A DNA stretch of 64,000 bases from Sphingobium psychrophilum. Lineage in GTDB: Bacteria; Pseudomonadota; Alphaproteobacteria; Sphingomonadales; Sphingomonadaceae. The notes under the pieces are model-generated. The model made no database searches. It had not been told where the DNA came from and worked only from the letters and a program-made list of their open reading frames with translations. Positions 16,966-24,406 of the stretch are shown piece after piece. Location of the stretch: the NCBI RefSeq assembly GCF_012927105.1, contig NZ_JABBFV010000005.1:124001-188000 (forward strand), given 5' to 3'. How positions within the stretch are numbered: position 1 is the first letter of the stretch; each line of letters begins with the position of its first letter. A program made the position numbers and the translations under genes.

Positions 16966-17675
16966 CTTGATTATATTCCGAGCGTCGGAACTCGTCAGTT
17001 GACTACATCAGAAAATGCTACTCGATAGAACAGAAGGACTTTTTGGAATGAGATCGTAGCCCGTCTTCGCAACTCCACTGCCGTCCTTCTAAAAGCCTCG
17101 AATCGGCCCAAGACCCTCGCAGGTTCCGTCTCACTTTGAGACCTTTATCTGGCAACCTTGCCTTGGAAAAGCATCAAAACATCCGCGATGCCAGGCATCG
17201 TTCGGGTTCGCAGCCGAGTGCAATCCTGCCAACAGTGGGCGCCAACGCATCGGTCGATGCGTGAGCAAGCCAAGAGGCATCGCGGGTCATGAGGCATACG
17301 TCATTGGCCGTCCCGTGCCTGCCGCGCGTCCCGCCAGTCGGGACGGTTGATCGCGCGCAAACATAGGAAAACGCGCCCGGCGTATTTCCCGAAGATTTTG
17401 TATTCCGCAGGCCGCCCGACCGAAGCCGAGAACCCATGTTTGCCGCGCGATGCGGACCCCTCTTCACGATCAAGATCGGACGGGCGAGGAAAGGCTATGC
17501 CGATCGCCCCTGCTTGTCCACAAGATACGACCGTGTCGTTTCCCGAATGACTGTCCGTCCGCAGAACCGATATTGGCAACGAAGATGATCGCCGGCGCAT
17601 CGTTAAAACCTTCCGTATCAAGCCGCTGCATCGACCCTGGACGCTGTGGCCGCCATAAGGTCTGGTGGCAGCCTT
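16966..17675. other. Intergenic region upstream of fixL
   Basis: About 710 nt separate fixL from the next minus-strand gene. An inverted repeat, TTCCGA-GCG-TCGGAA, lies at 16976-16990, 11 nt before the earliest fixL start, and could be an operator. Beyond it, short ORFs in all frames are not protein-like and I recognise no RNA gene. Base composition is slightly more AT-rich near 17000-17060. Confidence 0.4.
16976..16990 (-). promoter_or_regulatory. Inverted repeat at the fixL promoter
   Basis: TTCCGA and TCGGAA arms of 6 bp flank a GCG centre. The site lies so close to the fixL start that a bound protein would block initiation. The cognate regulator is unknown. Confidence 0.3.
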
Positions 17676-18116
17676 TCAGATCTGATGCGATCGGAGCAGT
17701 TTCAGGATGTCGGTGGCGTGACGCTGGGCGAAGTCCTTGGCAATTTCCGCCAGAATATGACCCTGCATAGTCGGGTCGAGGTCGCTGCGAAGCACGCCCA
17801 GCATGCGCGGCGGCGCGATGAGGATCAGCGGCCTGCCCTGCCTGCCCAGCGATGCCACCGCCTGCAACGCCTCCTGTCCGAAACGGTCTTCCCGGCGCTG
17901 GTGATAGTCGGCATCGGCATAGGCGCTGCGCGTCGGCACCGCGCTGCCGAAGCTGCGCCCCGGAGCGTCCGTGGCCATCGCGCGGCTCGGCGGATTCTTC
18001 ATCGCCTGCTCGTGCAGAAGCTCCAGTTCGGGCGCGGCGTCGGTGCCGCGATTGCGAAGCACCTGCACATGGCCGCCATCGACAACCAGAATCGTCGTAT
18101 CGTGGGGAATAAGCAT
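17676..18116 (-). CDS. Host-attachment family protein (Host_attach/AtsE-like)
   Basis: The 146-residue protein starts at ATG 18116, preceded by AAGGAAGAG. ILVVDGGHVQVLRNRG near the N-terminus and DFAQRHATDILKLL at the C-terminus match the Host_attach family, which belongs to the archaeal peptide-chain-release-factor-like (baeRF) superfamily. The name comes from an Agrobacterium attachment mutant and the biochemical role is unknown. It is the last gene of a five-gene minus-strand operon (Usp, esterase-like, hydrolase, phosphoribosyltransferase, this gene), 10 nt after the previous stop. A ribosome- or tRNA-linked stress role is a reasonable guess. Confidence 0.7.
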   Translation of the reverse strand: MLIPHDTTILVVDGGHVQVLRNRGTDAAPELELLHEQAMKNPPSRAMATDAPGRSFGSAVPTRSAYADADYHQRREDRFGQEALQAVASLGRQGRPLILIAPPRMLGVLRSDLDPTMQGHILAEIAKDFAQRHATDILKLLRSHQI

Positions 18117-18126
18117 CGTCTCTTCC

Positions 18127-18852
18127 TTATCCTGGGGCCGGACCCCGTGCGCCTCGCATGGCGGTCGGACGCCCGGGCGAGCCGTGCGAGTGACCGAAAG
18201 GTGTCGCCTCTCGAACCAGCCGGACCACCTCCTCGTCCGTCGTCTGATCGAACACGGCATAGTGTGTTCCAACGGCGTAGAAAGGATCGGGCTGTGCCAG
18301 ACAGACGATGTCATCGCACTCTGGCGAAATCTCGGCGATGCTGTCGCTAGGCGCGACCGGTATGCCAAGGACAAGGCGTGCCGGCCGATTCTTGCGCAGT
18401 CCTTTGAGGGCAGCCTTCACCGTGCCCCCGGTCGCGATCCCATCGTCGATCACGATGACCGTGCGGCTCGTCACCTCCACCGGGACGCGACCGCCGACAT
18501 AGGATGAGCGCCGTCGCTCGATTTCCGCGAGCTGCCGCCGCATCTCGGCCCTGATATAGTCGGGGCTGGGCGCCAGCTGGCGGACGATGTCCTCGTTGAG
18601 CACGAGCTGCGGTTCGGCACCATCGACCACCGCGCCGATGCCCAACTCCTCATAGCCCGGCGCGCCGATCTTGCGGACGAACAGTAGGTCCAGTTCCGCA
18701 TCAAGCGCCTTGGCCACCTCGAACGCGACCGGCACGCCGCCGCGGGGCAGCGCCAGCACCAGTGGATGCGCCCCCGCCAAGGGGGCGAGCACGATCGCCA
18801 GTCTCCGGCCGGCCTCGCGCCTGTCGTGAAACTCAGGTTTATGGCCGGCCAT
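18127..18852 (-). CDS. Phosphoribosyltransferase domain protein
   Basis: The 241-residue type I phosphoribosyltransferase has the PRPP-binding loop VIVIDDGIATGGTV (about 122-135) and the upstream LPRGGVPVAFEVA motif (about 32-45). The nucleobase substrate is unknown. This is the orphan PRT type that occurs next to or fused with dienelactone-hydrolase and erythromycin-esterase domains, for example in M. tuberculosis Rv2030c of the DosR regulon. ATG 18852 follows the hydrolase stop by 2 nt. The frame continues upstream, but only as antisense-like sequence inside the hydrolase gene. Confidence 0.85.
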   Translation of the reverse strand: MAGHKPEFHDRREAGRRLAIVLAPLAGAHPLVLALPRGGVPVAFEVAKALDAELDLLFVRKIGAPGYEELGIGAVVDGAEPQLVLNEDIVRQLAPSPDYIRAEMRRQLAEIERRRSSYVGGRVPVEVTSRTVIVIDDGIATGGTVKAALKGLRKNRPARLVLGIPVAPSDSIAEISPECDDIVCLAQPDPFYAVGTHYAVFDQTTDEEVVRLVREATPFGHSHGSPGRPTAMRGARGPAPG

Positions 18853-18854
18853 GG

Positions 18855-19514
18855 TCAAGCCTCCTGGAAATGTTGCCGGAACCATCGCGCGGCGTGGTCG
18901 ATCACTGCGTCGAGCGTGCCTGGCTCTTCGAACAGGTGCGTCGCTCCCGGTACGATCAGCAGCTCGTTCTCGGCATGAAGATGGCGTTGCGCGATCCGGT
19001 TCAGCTCGATCACCGGCAGGTCCCGGCTGCCCACGATCAGCAGCGTTGGCGCGCGGACATGCGCGAGCGCGGCCGAACCCGCCAGATCCGGCCGGCCACC
19101 GCGCGAGACAATGGCGGCAATGCGTGCGTCGGGGCCGGACGCGGCCAGCAGAGCCGCGCCCGCGCCCGTGCTCGCGCCGAAATAGCCCACCGGCAGCGCC
19201 GCCATTCCTGGCAGCAATCTCACCCACCCGGTGGCGGCCTTCAGCCGGGACGCCAATAACGGAATGTCGAACACATTGACGCGGTCCTGCTCCTCGGCCG
19301 GAGTCAGCAGATCAATCAGCAATGTCCCAAGCCCCGCGTCGCGTAAGCCTTGCGCGACATGAGTGTTACGCGGGCTGAGCCGTCCGCTGCCGCTGCCATG
19401 GGCGAAGATGACGATCCCCTTGGCAGCGACGGGCACGCCCAGCAGCCCCTTGAGCCCATCGGGCTGAACGGTGACGGGAACCGGATCGTGGGCGGCGAGG
19501 GCGATCATCGTCAC
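18855..19514 (-). CDS. Alpha/beta hydrolase, dienelactone-hydrolase-like
   Basis: The 219-residue protein has an alpha/beta-hydrolase core with oxyanion loop FAHGSGSG (about 37-44), nucleophile Ser in GYFGASTGAGAAL (about 110-122), an acid in VGSRDLPV and His in GATHLFEEPG. The substrate is unknown. The same hydrolase is repeatedly found beside or fused to the phosphoribosyltransferase encoded next. Its start overlaps (ATGA) the natural stop of the esterase-like gene upstream when that gene is read in its restored C-terminal frame. Confidence 0.82.
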   Translation of the reverse strand: MTMIALAAHDPVPVTVQPDGLKGLLGVPVAAKGIVIFAHGSGSGRLSPRNTHVAQGLRDAGLGTLLIDLLTPAEEQDRVNVFDIPLLASRLKAATGWVRLLPGMAALPVGYFGASTGAGAALLAASGPDARIAAIVSRGGRPDLAGSAALAHVRAPTLLIVGSRDLPVIELNRIAQRHLHAENELLIVPGATHLFEEPGTLDAVIDHAARWFRQHFQEA

Positions 19515-20847
19515 AGTCCGAAGGGCCAGGTTGCGGGCGCGCCATGGGGATGCTCATGTCCCAGCGGGGTCACCGCGGTCGTTTGCTCAAACCAGACCCA
19601 GGCATCGAACTGCTCAGCCAGGACCGCCTCGAAATAATGGCTGAGGCGCTCGGTTTCCGGGCGGTACAAGACGCCTATGGCGCGCTCGAGCAGGGCTCGC
19701 GCAGCAGCCCGGCGAGATTGGGCTTCCTCCGCCAATCGGTCAGCGTCCGCGCCAGTCCCGTGGACCGAAACGCATGCTCGTAGCTGTCGGCACGTGCCGA
19801 CCGCACGGTCTTGATCTGCATGTCGGCGCCCCAGTCGCTGGCGGCGGCGACCGTGCCGGTATCGGTGCCAAAGCCGATCGACACCGCTTCCTCGCCATAG
19901 GCCATGCGGCAGAGCTCACCGATGTTGAATTCGCCCTGCCAGCCCATCGCGGTCGCGGCGGCGTTGCCGACATGGCTGTTATGCGCCCAGACGACAGCCT
20001 TGGCACCATCGCCGCGATGGGTGAGCAGCGCCTGCAACGTTTCGAACATATGCCGGTCACGCAGGTTCCAGCTCTCGGTCGAGCTGCGGTACATGGCACG
20101 GTAATAGCGCTCGGCAGCACGCACGATACGCGCGTTTTGTACCGCGTCGAACCAGGCTTCGCCGTCTCCGTGCAAATATTCGAGCCGATGGGTCAGAAGT
20201 TCATGAAGCTGTGCGACCGCGCGATCCTCGCAACTCGGACGGCCGCCATGAACCACGGCGCGGCCATAATGCGCCGGTTCATCCTGCCATGGTGTCAGGC
20301 ACCCATAGCGCCGGCGGGCATTCCCGGCGGCCTCGGGATCGACCGTGTCGAGATAGGCGAGCACTGCGTGGATCGACTCGCTGAGGCTGTAGACATCCAG
20401 ACCATGGAATGACGCGCGGCAATCTTCGTCAAGCGATGCATTATGCCCCCGCATCCAGTCGGCAAATTCCAGCACCTCGACATTGCGCCACATCCAGGTC
20501 GGAAAGCGCACGAAGCTGTCGCCGCGTCGGGGGCGCGGTGCTTGATGCCGGACATAATCGTCGATCTGCGCGGCGTCCGGCCAGTCGGCCTCGACCGCCA
20601 CGATGGTAAACCCGTGGCGCTCGACCAAGCGGCGGGTGATTGCGGCGCGTGCGCGGTAGAATTCGGATGTACCGTGGGTCGCCTCGCCCAACAGGACGAC
20701 GCGCGCATCGCCGAAACGATCGAAGGAGGCCCCGAACGCGTCAACGCGCTCGGGTGGCGGCAGCGGCTCGGCGTGGCGGCGCAGCGCTTCGATCAGCGCC
20801 GCCGATGCCTCCTTGCCAATACGGTCGTGCAGCGCTGCGTTCGGCAT
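19511..20847 (-). pseudogene. Erythromycin-esterase-like protein, apparent single frameshift near the C-terminus
   Basis: The main frame (start 20847) gives 390 residues of the erythromycin esterase/succinoglycan biosynthesis family, with LGEATHGTSEFY (about 52-63), EADWPDA and VWAHNSHVGN. It stops at 19675 after an unrelated 5-residue tail. The expected C-terminus (LLERAIGVLYRPETERLSHY) continues in another frame to 19511, where its TGA overlaps the hydrolase ATG. One missing base in the CCC run near 19693-19695 explains both facts. It is either a recent pseudogene or a sequencing error. The core domain is intact, so a shortened protein might still fold. Its function in stress operons is unknown; true macrolide hydrolysis is unlikely. 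Confidence 0.8.
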
Positions 20848-20877
20848 GAGAGTTTCCTTTTCAGGCCTTGTCCGCGT

Positions 20878-21681
20878 TCAATGCCCAAGAAGGAGCGGCA
20901 CCGGACTCTCGGCGAGCATCCGGCGGGTCACGCCGCCGATCAGCCGCTCGCGCAGGCGTGAATGGCCATAGGCGCCGATAATGCAGTAGGCTGGTTGCCG
21001 GTCCCGACAGGCGGCGAGAAGCGCATCCGCCACCGTCCATTCCAGCGGAATATCACGGTCGATGCGGGCATGGATGCCATGGCGTGAGAGATAGGCGGCG
21101 GCCTCTTCCGCAGGCGGTCCATCGGTCTTGCCGATCTCAACGATCGTCACGCCTTTCGTGAGGGCGAGGAGCGGCGTGACCGCGCGAAGCGTCTCGGCGA
21201 CAGCGGGAGCACCGTTCCAGGCGACCAGCGCCTGTCCATGGGCATCGAGGCTGCGGAACTGTTGTGGAACCGCGAGGACTGGCTTTCCGGCGCGCATAAC
21301 GACGTCGGAAACGATCGCCCGCATGTCGGGAGGCTCATGATCGGCGAACATCGTGTTGAGCACGATGATGTCGGCGAGCCCCGCCTCGGCTTCCAGCAGA
21401 CCGGCAATGTCGCCGGTCGCGTCAGCCCAGTCCCATGCGATGTCCTCGACTGAAAGGCGCGCCTCGATCCGGTCGCGATTAACCGCTTCCCGGTTGCGCG
21501 CGTCGGCGAGCAGGGCGACTTCGGCATCGGCCATCATATAGTCTGCGCCGACCAGGATTGGCGCCTGGACAATGTCGAGGCATGTGAGATGCCCGTTGGT
21601 CGCGCGGACAAGATCGAGCGCGGCCTGGAAGCGAGCCTCTTCACCGGCGTCATCGTGAATCAACAGCAGAACATTCTTCAT
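20878..21681 (-). CDS. Tandem universal stress protein (UspA family)
   Basis: The 267-residue protein contains two Usp folds. The first begins MKNVLLLIHDD. The second ends with the ATP-binding-type motif GAYGHSRLRERLIGG (about 238-252). ATG 21681 is chosen because the fold begins there; the longer frame upstream has no protein character. It is the first gene of the five-gene operon down to 17676 and has the ACGTAATG element 73 nt upstream. It is a close paralogue of the protein at 27280-28092, sharing DDHG/DDAG, SxEDIxWDW and the GAYGHSRLRE ending. Confidence 0.88.
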   Translation of the reverse strand: MKNVLLLIHDDAGEEARFQAALDLVRATNGHLTCLDIVQAPILVGADYMMADAEVALLADARNREAVNRDRIEARLSVEDIAWDWADATGDIAGLLEAEAGLADIIVLNTMFADHEPPDMRAIVSDVVMRAGKPVLAVPQQFRSLDAHGQALVAWNGAPAVAETLRAVTPLLALTKGVTIVEIGKTDGPPAEEAAAYLSRHGIHARIDRDIPLEWTVADALLAACRDRQPAYCIIGAYGHSRLRERLIGGVTRRMLAESPVPLLLGH

Positions 21682-22228
21682 ATGAATCTCCAGCGCATGC
21701 CCGCCATCGAGGCGGAGTCGTAGCCGAACAATGGCGGTCACGTTCGCGACAATCATTACGTGAGGATACGGAGGAAGAGTTCGCGGTGCGCCACTGCGTA
21801 GACTTCCGGATGCCGAACAGGTCGTTCGTTGCGTACGACTCCGACGTTCTCCGGCCAGACCCCGGACAAAGATTAAACCCAGGAGTCCCTGATGAAGCGG
21901 TCCATCCAAACACGCCGAAACCTGCCCGACGGCGCCAACCGTTTGCGGATTGGTATAATCATGCTGTGCGGCGTGGTTGCGAGCCAGATCATGGTGTCGA
22001 TGGCGACTGGGGCTGACCCCCTACCTCATTTGTCGGCGGTCTTCAGCACACGGCAAGTCCATCCCCAAATCGATGCGCGGGCATCCACGATCATGGCGCA
22101 TTCCCGGTAATAGAACTCCCAGACCGAATAGCCAGTCAGCGGCTCTAATCGCTGTCGAAATTTCGGCGCGTGATGCCCAAGGAGCTTCTCGCTTGATTGT
22201 CCGCAGTCCTGGTGGCGCGCGCTCGGAG
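21682..22228. other. Non-coding or decayed stretch between Usp and a pncA fossil
   Basis: About 550 nt without a supported gene. The first 120 nt should hold the Usp operon promoter. A minus-strand frame over 22026-22228 reads through without stops (including YSVWEFYYRECAMIVDAR), but its ends are undefined and I recognise no family. It continues from the frameshifted tail of the pncA-like remnant, so the whole segment looks like decayed coding DNA. Confidence 0.4.
21754..21761 (-). promoter_or_regulatory. Candidate regulator site (ACGTAATG) upstream of the Usp operon
   Basis: On the minus strand the sequence reads CACGTAATG, 73 nt before the Usp start. ACGTAATG is shared with the phaC upstream site at 12871-12878 in the same orientation relative to its gene. 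It is a plausible FixJ-family half-site; the evidence is only the repeated motif. Confidence 0.25.
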
Positions 22229-22417
22229 TGGCTACTTCTGGCCTGTGGATCTTGGCCAGTTCCACGCCGGTTTTGTTCATACCGTCTGAGGCGAGCCGTT
22301 GGTATCGATAGCCACGCGGGCGTCCTCGACGGCGGGCACCTCAAGGTCTAGCCCACATGCGTCGATCGCCGGGTAGGCGACATAGAAATCGAATGCCAAC
22401 CCACAGATAATGTCACC
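22229..22417 (-). pseudogene. pncA: Nicotinamidase (PncA) C-terminal remnant
   Basis: On the minus strand from 22417 the frame reads GDIICGLAFDFYVAYPAIDA, then VEDARVAIDTNGS, then a stop near 22277. One frame over it continues MNKTGVELAKIHRPEV. This matches the PncA C-terminal half (CGLAxDYCVxYxALDA, VEDAxRAID, GVxxIxSxEV). The catalytic Cys of DYCV is replaced (DFYV) and there is a frameshift, so the gene is dead. The N-terminal half is not recognisable upstream. Confidence 0.55.
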
Positions 22418-22576
22418 GGGTCGATGTGCTCGCCGGCCGGGCTTCCTGCATAAAATGCGAAGAGGAAGGATCGCCAGGAACGGACAGGCGCGGACTTCAC
22501 GTTCATCTTGAGCGATTATCGAAGCTGGCCGCCGGGATGTCCCGACGGCCGTCTGCTCGTGTGCTCGCTGCGAAGG

Positions 22577-23230
22577 TCAGAAAGCGACGATGATATTGTC
22601 GTCGACCGTGGTGACGCCGGGAGCGGCCCAAGCCGCACGCTCGGCGATCTGGCGCTCGTTCCACGCCTTGACCTTGCCGCCCAGCGTCACCTTGCCGCCA
22701 TCGGTGAACACCGTCACCGATGCCGCATCGAGATCGGCATTGCGCTTGAACGCCGCCATGATCCGGTCCTTGATATCGCCCGACGTCGGCAGCTTGCGCA
22801 CCTCGATCAGATTGCCGACGCCGACGACGCCGTTGACCTTGCCGACGACCTTCCGGGCCTCGTCGCTCTGGTAGTGCCAGTCGACCGTCCCGCTCAGCGT
22901 CACCCAGCCATGCTCGACCTTCACCGCGATCTTGTCGTCGGGGATCGAGACGTTCCAGGCGAACATGTCGAGGATGCGCTTGGCGATTTCATGATCGGCC
23001 GTCTTCGGATCGGAGGCGAAGCGCACCTTGATCTCCTCGGCGAGCGCCTTCACGCCAGCCACGCGCCGTGCCGCCTTTTCCGCCGCCAGCTTCTCGGCAT
23101 AGCTCTTCACGAAACCCGACAGCGTCACCACGCCGTCGGTCACGGCCACCCCGATATCCGCATGATCGACGCTCGGCTCCCACTCCAGCTCCGCCATCAC
23201 GTCACGCTGCAATTGACTGTCGCTCTTCAT
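22577..23230 (-). CDS. Triple BON-domain protein (copy A)
   Basis: The 217-residue protein consists of three BON repeats (about 4-72, 78-145, 150-217), each with the VxVxxGxVTLSGxV core. There is no obvious signal peptide, unlike OsmY. BON domains bind phospholipid or other ligands and such proteins are usually osmotic or general stress factors. ATG 23230 has GGAGAGCTGAG before it. It is about 89% identical by eye to the protein at 63087-63737, which lies on the opposite strand, so the two genes form long inverted repeats about 40 kb apart. Confidence 0.88.
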   Translation of the reverse strand: MKSDSQLQRDVMAELEWEPSVDHADIGVAVTDGVVTLSGFVKSYAEKLAAEKAARRVAGVKALAEEIKVRFASDPKTADHEIAKRILDMFAWNVSIPDDKIAVKVEHGWVTLSGTVDWHYQSDEARKVVGKVNGVVGVGNLIEVRKLPTSGDIKDRIMAAFKRNADLDAASVTVFTDGGKVTLGGKVKAWNERQIAERAAWAAPGVTTVDDNIIVAF

Positions 23231-23593
23231 CTCAGCTCTCCTTGGCTCGCAAAATAACCGTCCCAGGTGGGTCGGCAGCTCATCGACGGCCATAAGCCGG
23301 GGACCATCGGCAAGTTCATCGCAGGGTCGCCAATGGATTGACCGCGCATCGGGGAATCCCTGCAACGTCCCTTGTCTGTTGCCTGGCGCTGCCACAGAAT
23401 CCGTATTGTCCCGGAGGGACCAGGGTATGCCATCATCCCTGCAGGCCGGGGCTCGACTCCTTGGCCAAGCGACAAATTTCAGCCGAGTGCGGCCGCAGGA
23501 CGGCGCCCGAAGATGGTCGGCTAGGTAAACTCCCCAATATAGGCGCCGATGGACCGCCTTTATCCTCAATAAGACTCGGCGAAGGAGGTCATC
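23231..23593. other. Divergent intergenic region between BON gene and Hsp20 operon
   Basis: About 360 nt without a gene, between a minus-strand BON gene and a plus-strand small-protein/hsp20 operon. It should contain both promoters. CTAGGTAA near 23520 differs by one base from the CTACGTAA-type sites seen elsewhere. No heat-shock CIRCE-like repeat was seen. Confidence 0.35.
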
Positions 23594-23833
23594 ATGAGTG
23601 ACAAGAGCACCATCCGGGCGAGCTGGCCGTCCGGTGGTCCAGACGCAGCAGCGGCGATGCTTGCCGCCCAACGCCTGTGGCAGTTGCCGCTGACGCTCTA
23701 CACGAGTTGGTGGAATGTGGGCGTGGAGACACTTTGGCCACATATGCCGCATCCGCACCATCACGACGAGCATGACCAGCTCGTGGTTCCCGAACCGATC
23801 GAGGCTGAAAGCGAACATGCCCTGTTCGCCTGA
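23594..23833 (+). CDS. Small His-rich hypothetical protein (79 aa)
   Basis: The 79-residue protein has a strong ribosome-binding site (AAGGAGG) 6 nt before ATG 23594. A tryptophan-rich middle (LWQLPLTLYTSWWNVG) is followed by HPHHHDEHDQ and an acidic tail. The middle resembles the amphipathic N-terminal segments of phasin-like or poly(3-hydroxyalkanoate)-associated small proteins, but I cannot assign a family. It is the first gene of an operon with hsp20 56 nt downstream. Confidence 0.6.
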   Translation: MSDKSTIRASWPSGGPDAAAAMLAAQRLWQLPLTLYTSWWNVGVETLWPHMPHPHHHDEHDQLVVPEPIEAESEHALFA

Positions 23834-23889
23834 CGAAAGGTCTTTCCCTCGTCACGGGATCGACCATCTTTAACCTTAGGAGAAGCAAG

Positions 23890-24402
23890 ATGAACGGTGT
23901 GACCAATGTTCCAGTGACCAAAACGCGTCCGGCGTCATCGTTGCGCGATCTCGCAACCCAGATCAGCGAGCCGGTCGGCTGGCTGCGATCGGAGATCGAC
24001 CGCCTGTTCGACGATTTCGGCAGCTCCAGCCGCAGCCTTTTCCACTTCGCTCCGCGCGGCGCCGTGACAATCGTGCCGGCGCTTGAGCTGGTCGATGACG
24101 AGAAGGCCTATCGTCTTACCGCGGAGCTTCCCGGGCTCGATGAAAAGGATGTGGAGATCAACGTCGCCGATGGCGTGCTCAGCATCTCGGGCGAAAAGAA
24201 GGAAGAGGAAGAGCGCAAGGAGAAGGGCTTCCTGCTCAACGAGCGCCGCTATGGTTCCTTCCGGCGCCAGATTTCGCTTCCCGCCGATGTCGATGCCGAG
24301 GGTATCAAGGCGCAGTTCAAGGACGGAGTCCTGACAGTGACGCTGGCCAAGGACGAGAATGTGGCGGCACGCACGCGCAAGATCGCGATCGAGAAGGTCT
24401 GA
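23890..24402 (+). CDS. Small heat-shock protein, Hsp20/alpha-crystallin family
   Basis: The 170-residue protein has a variable N-terminus (1-55), an alpha-crystallin domain (about 56-155: PALELVDDEKAYRLTAELPG, DGVLSISGEKK) and the conserved FKDGVLTVTLAK near 140-152. It is an ATP-independent holdase that binds unfolding proteins in the cytosol. AGGAG lies just before ATG 23890. The APH/AAA kinase gene follows by 4 nt. Hsp20 next to Usp and kinase genes is also seen around M. tuberculosis hspX. Confidence 0.93.
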   Translation: MNGVTNVPVTKTRPASSLRDLATQISEPVGWLRSEIDRLFDDFGSSSRSLFHFAPRGAVTIVPALELVDDEKAYRLTAELPGLDEKDVEINVADGVLSISGEKKEEEERKEKGFLLNERRYGSFRRQISLPADVDAEGIKAQFKDGVLTVTLAKDENVAARTRKIAIEKV

Positions 24403-24406
24403 GCCA

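Noticed and set aside
17301..17621. 106-codon minus-strand ORF upstream of fixL
   Set aside because: No ribosome-binding site, no domain features and poor codon composition compared with neighbours.
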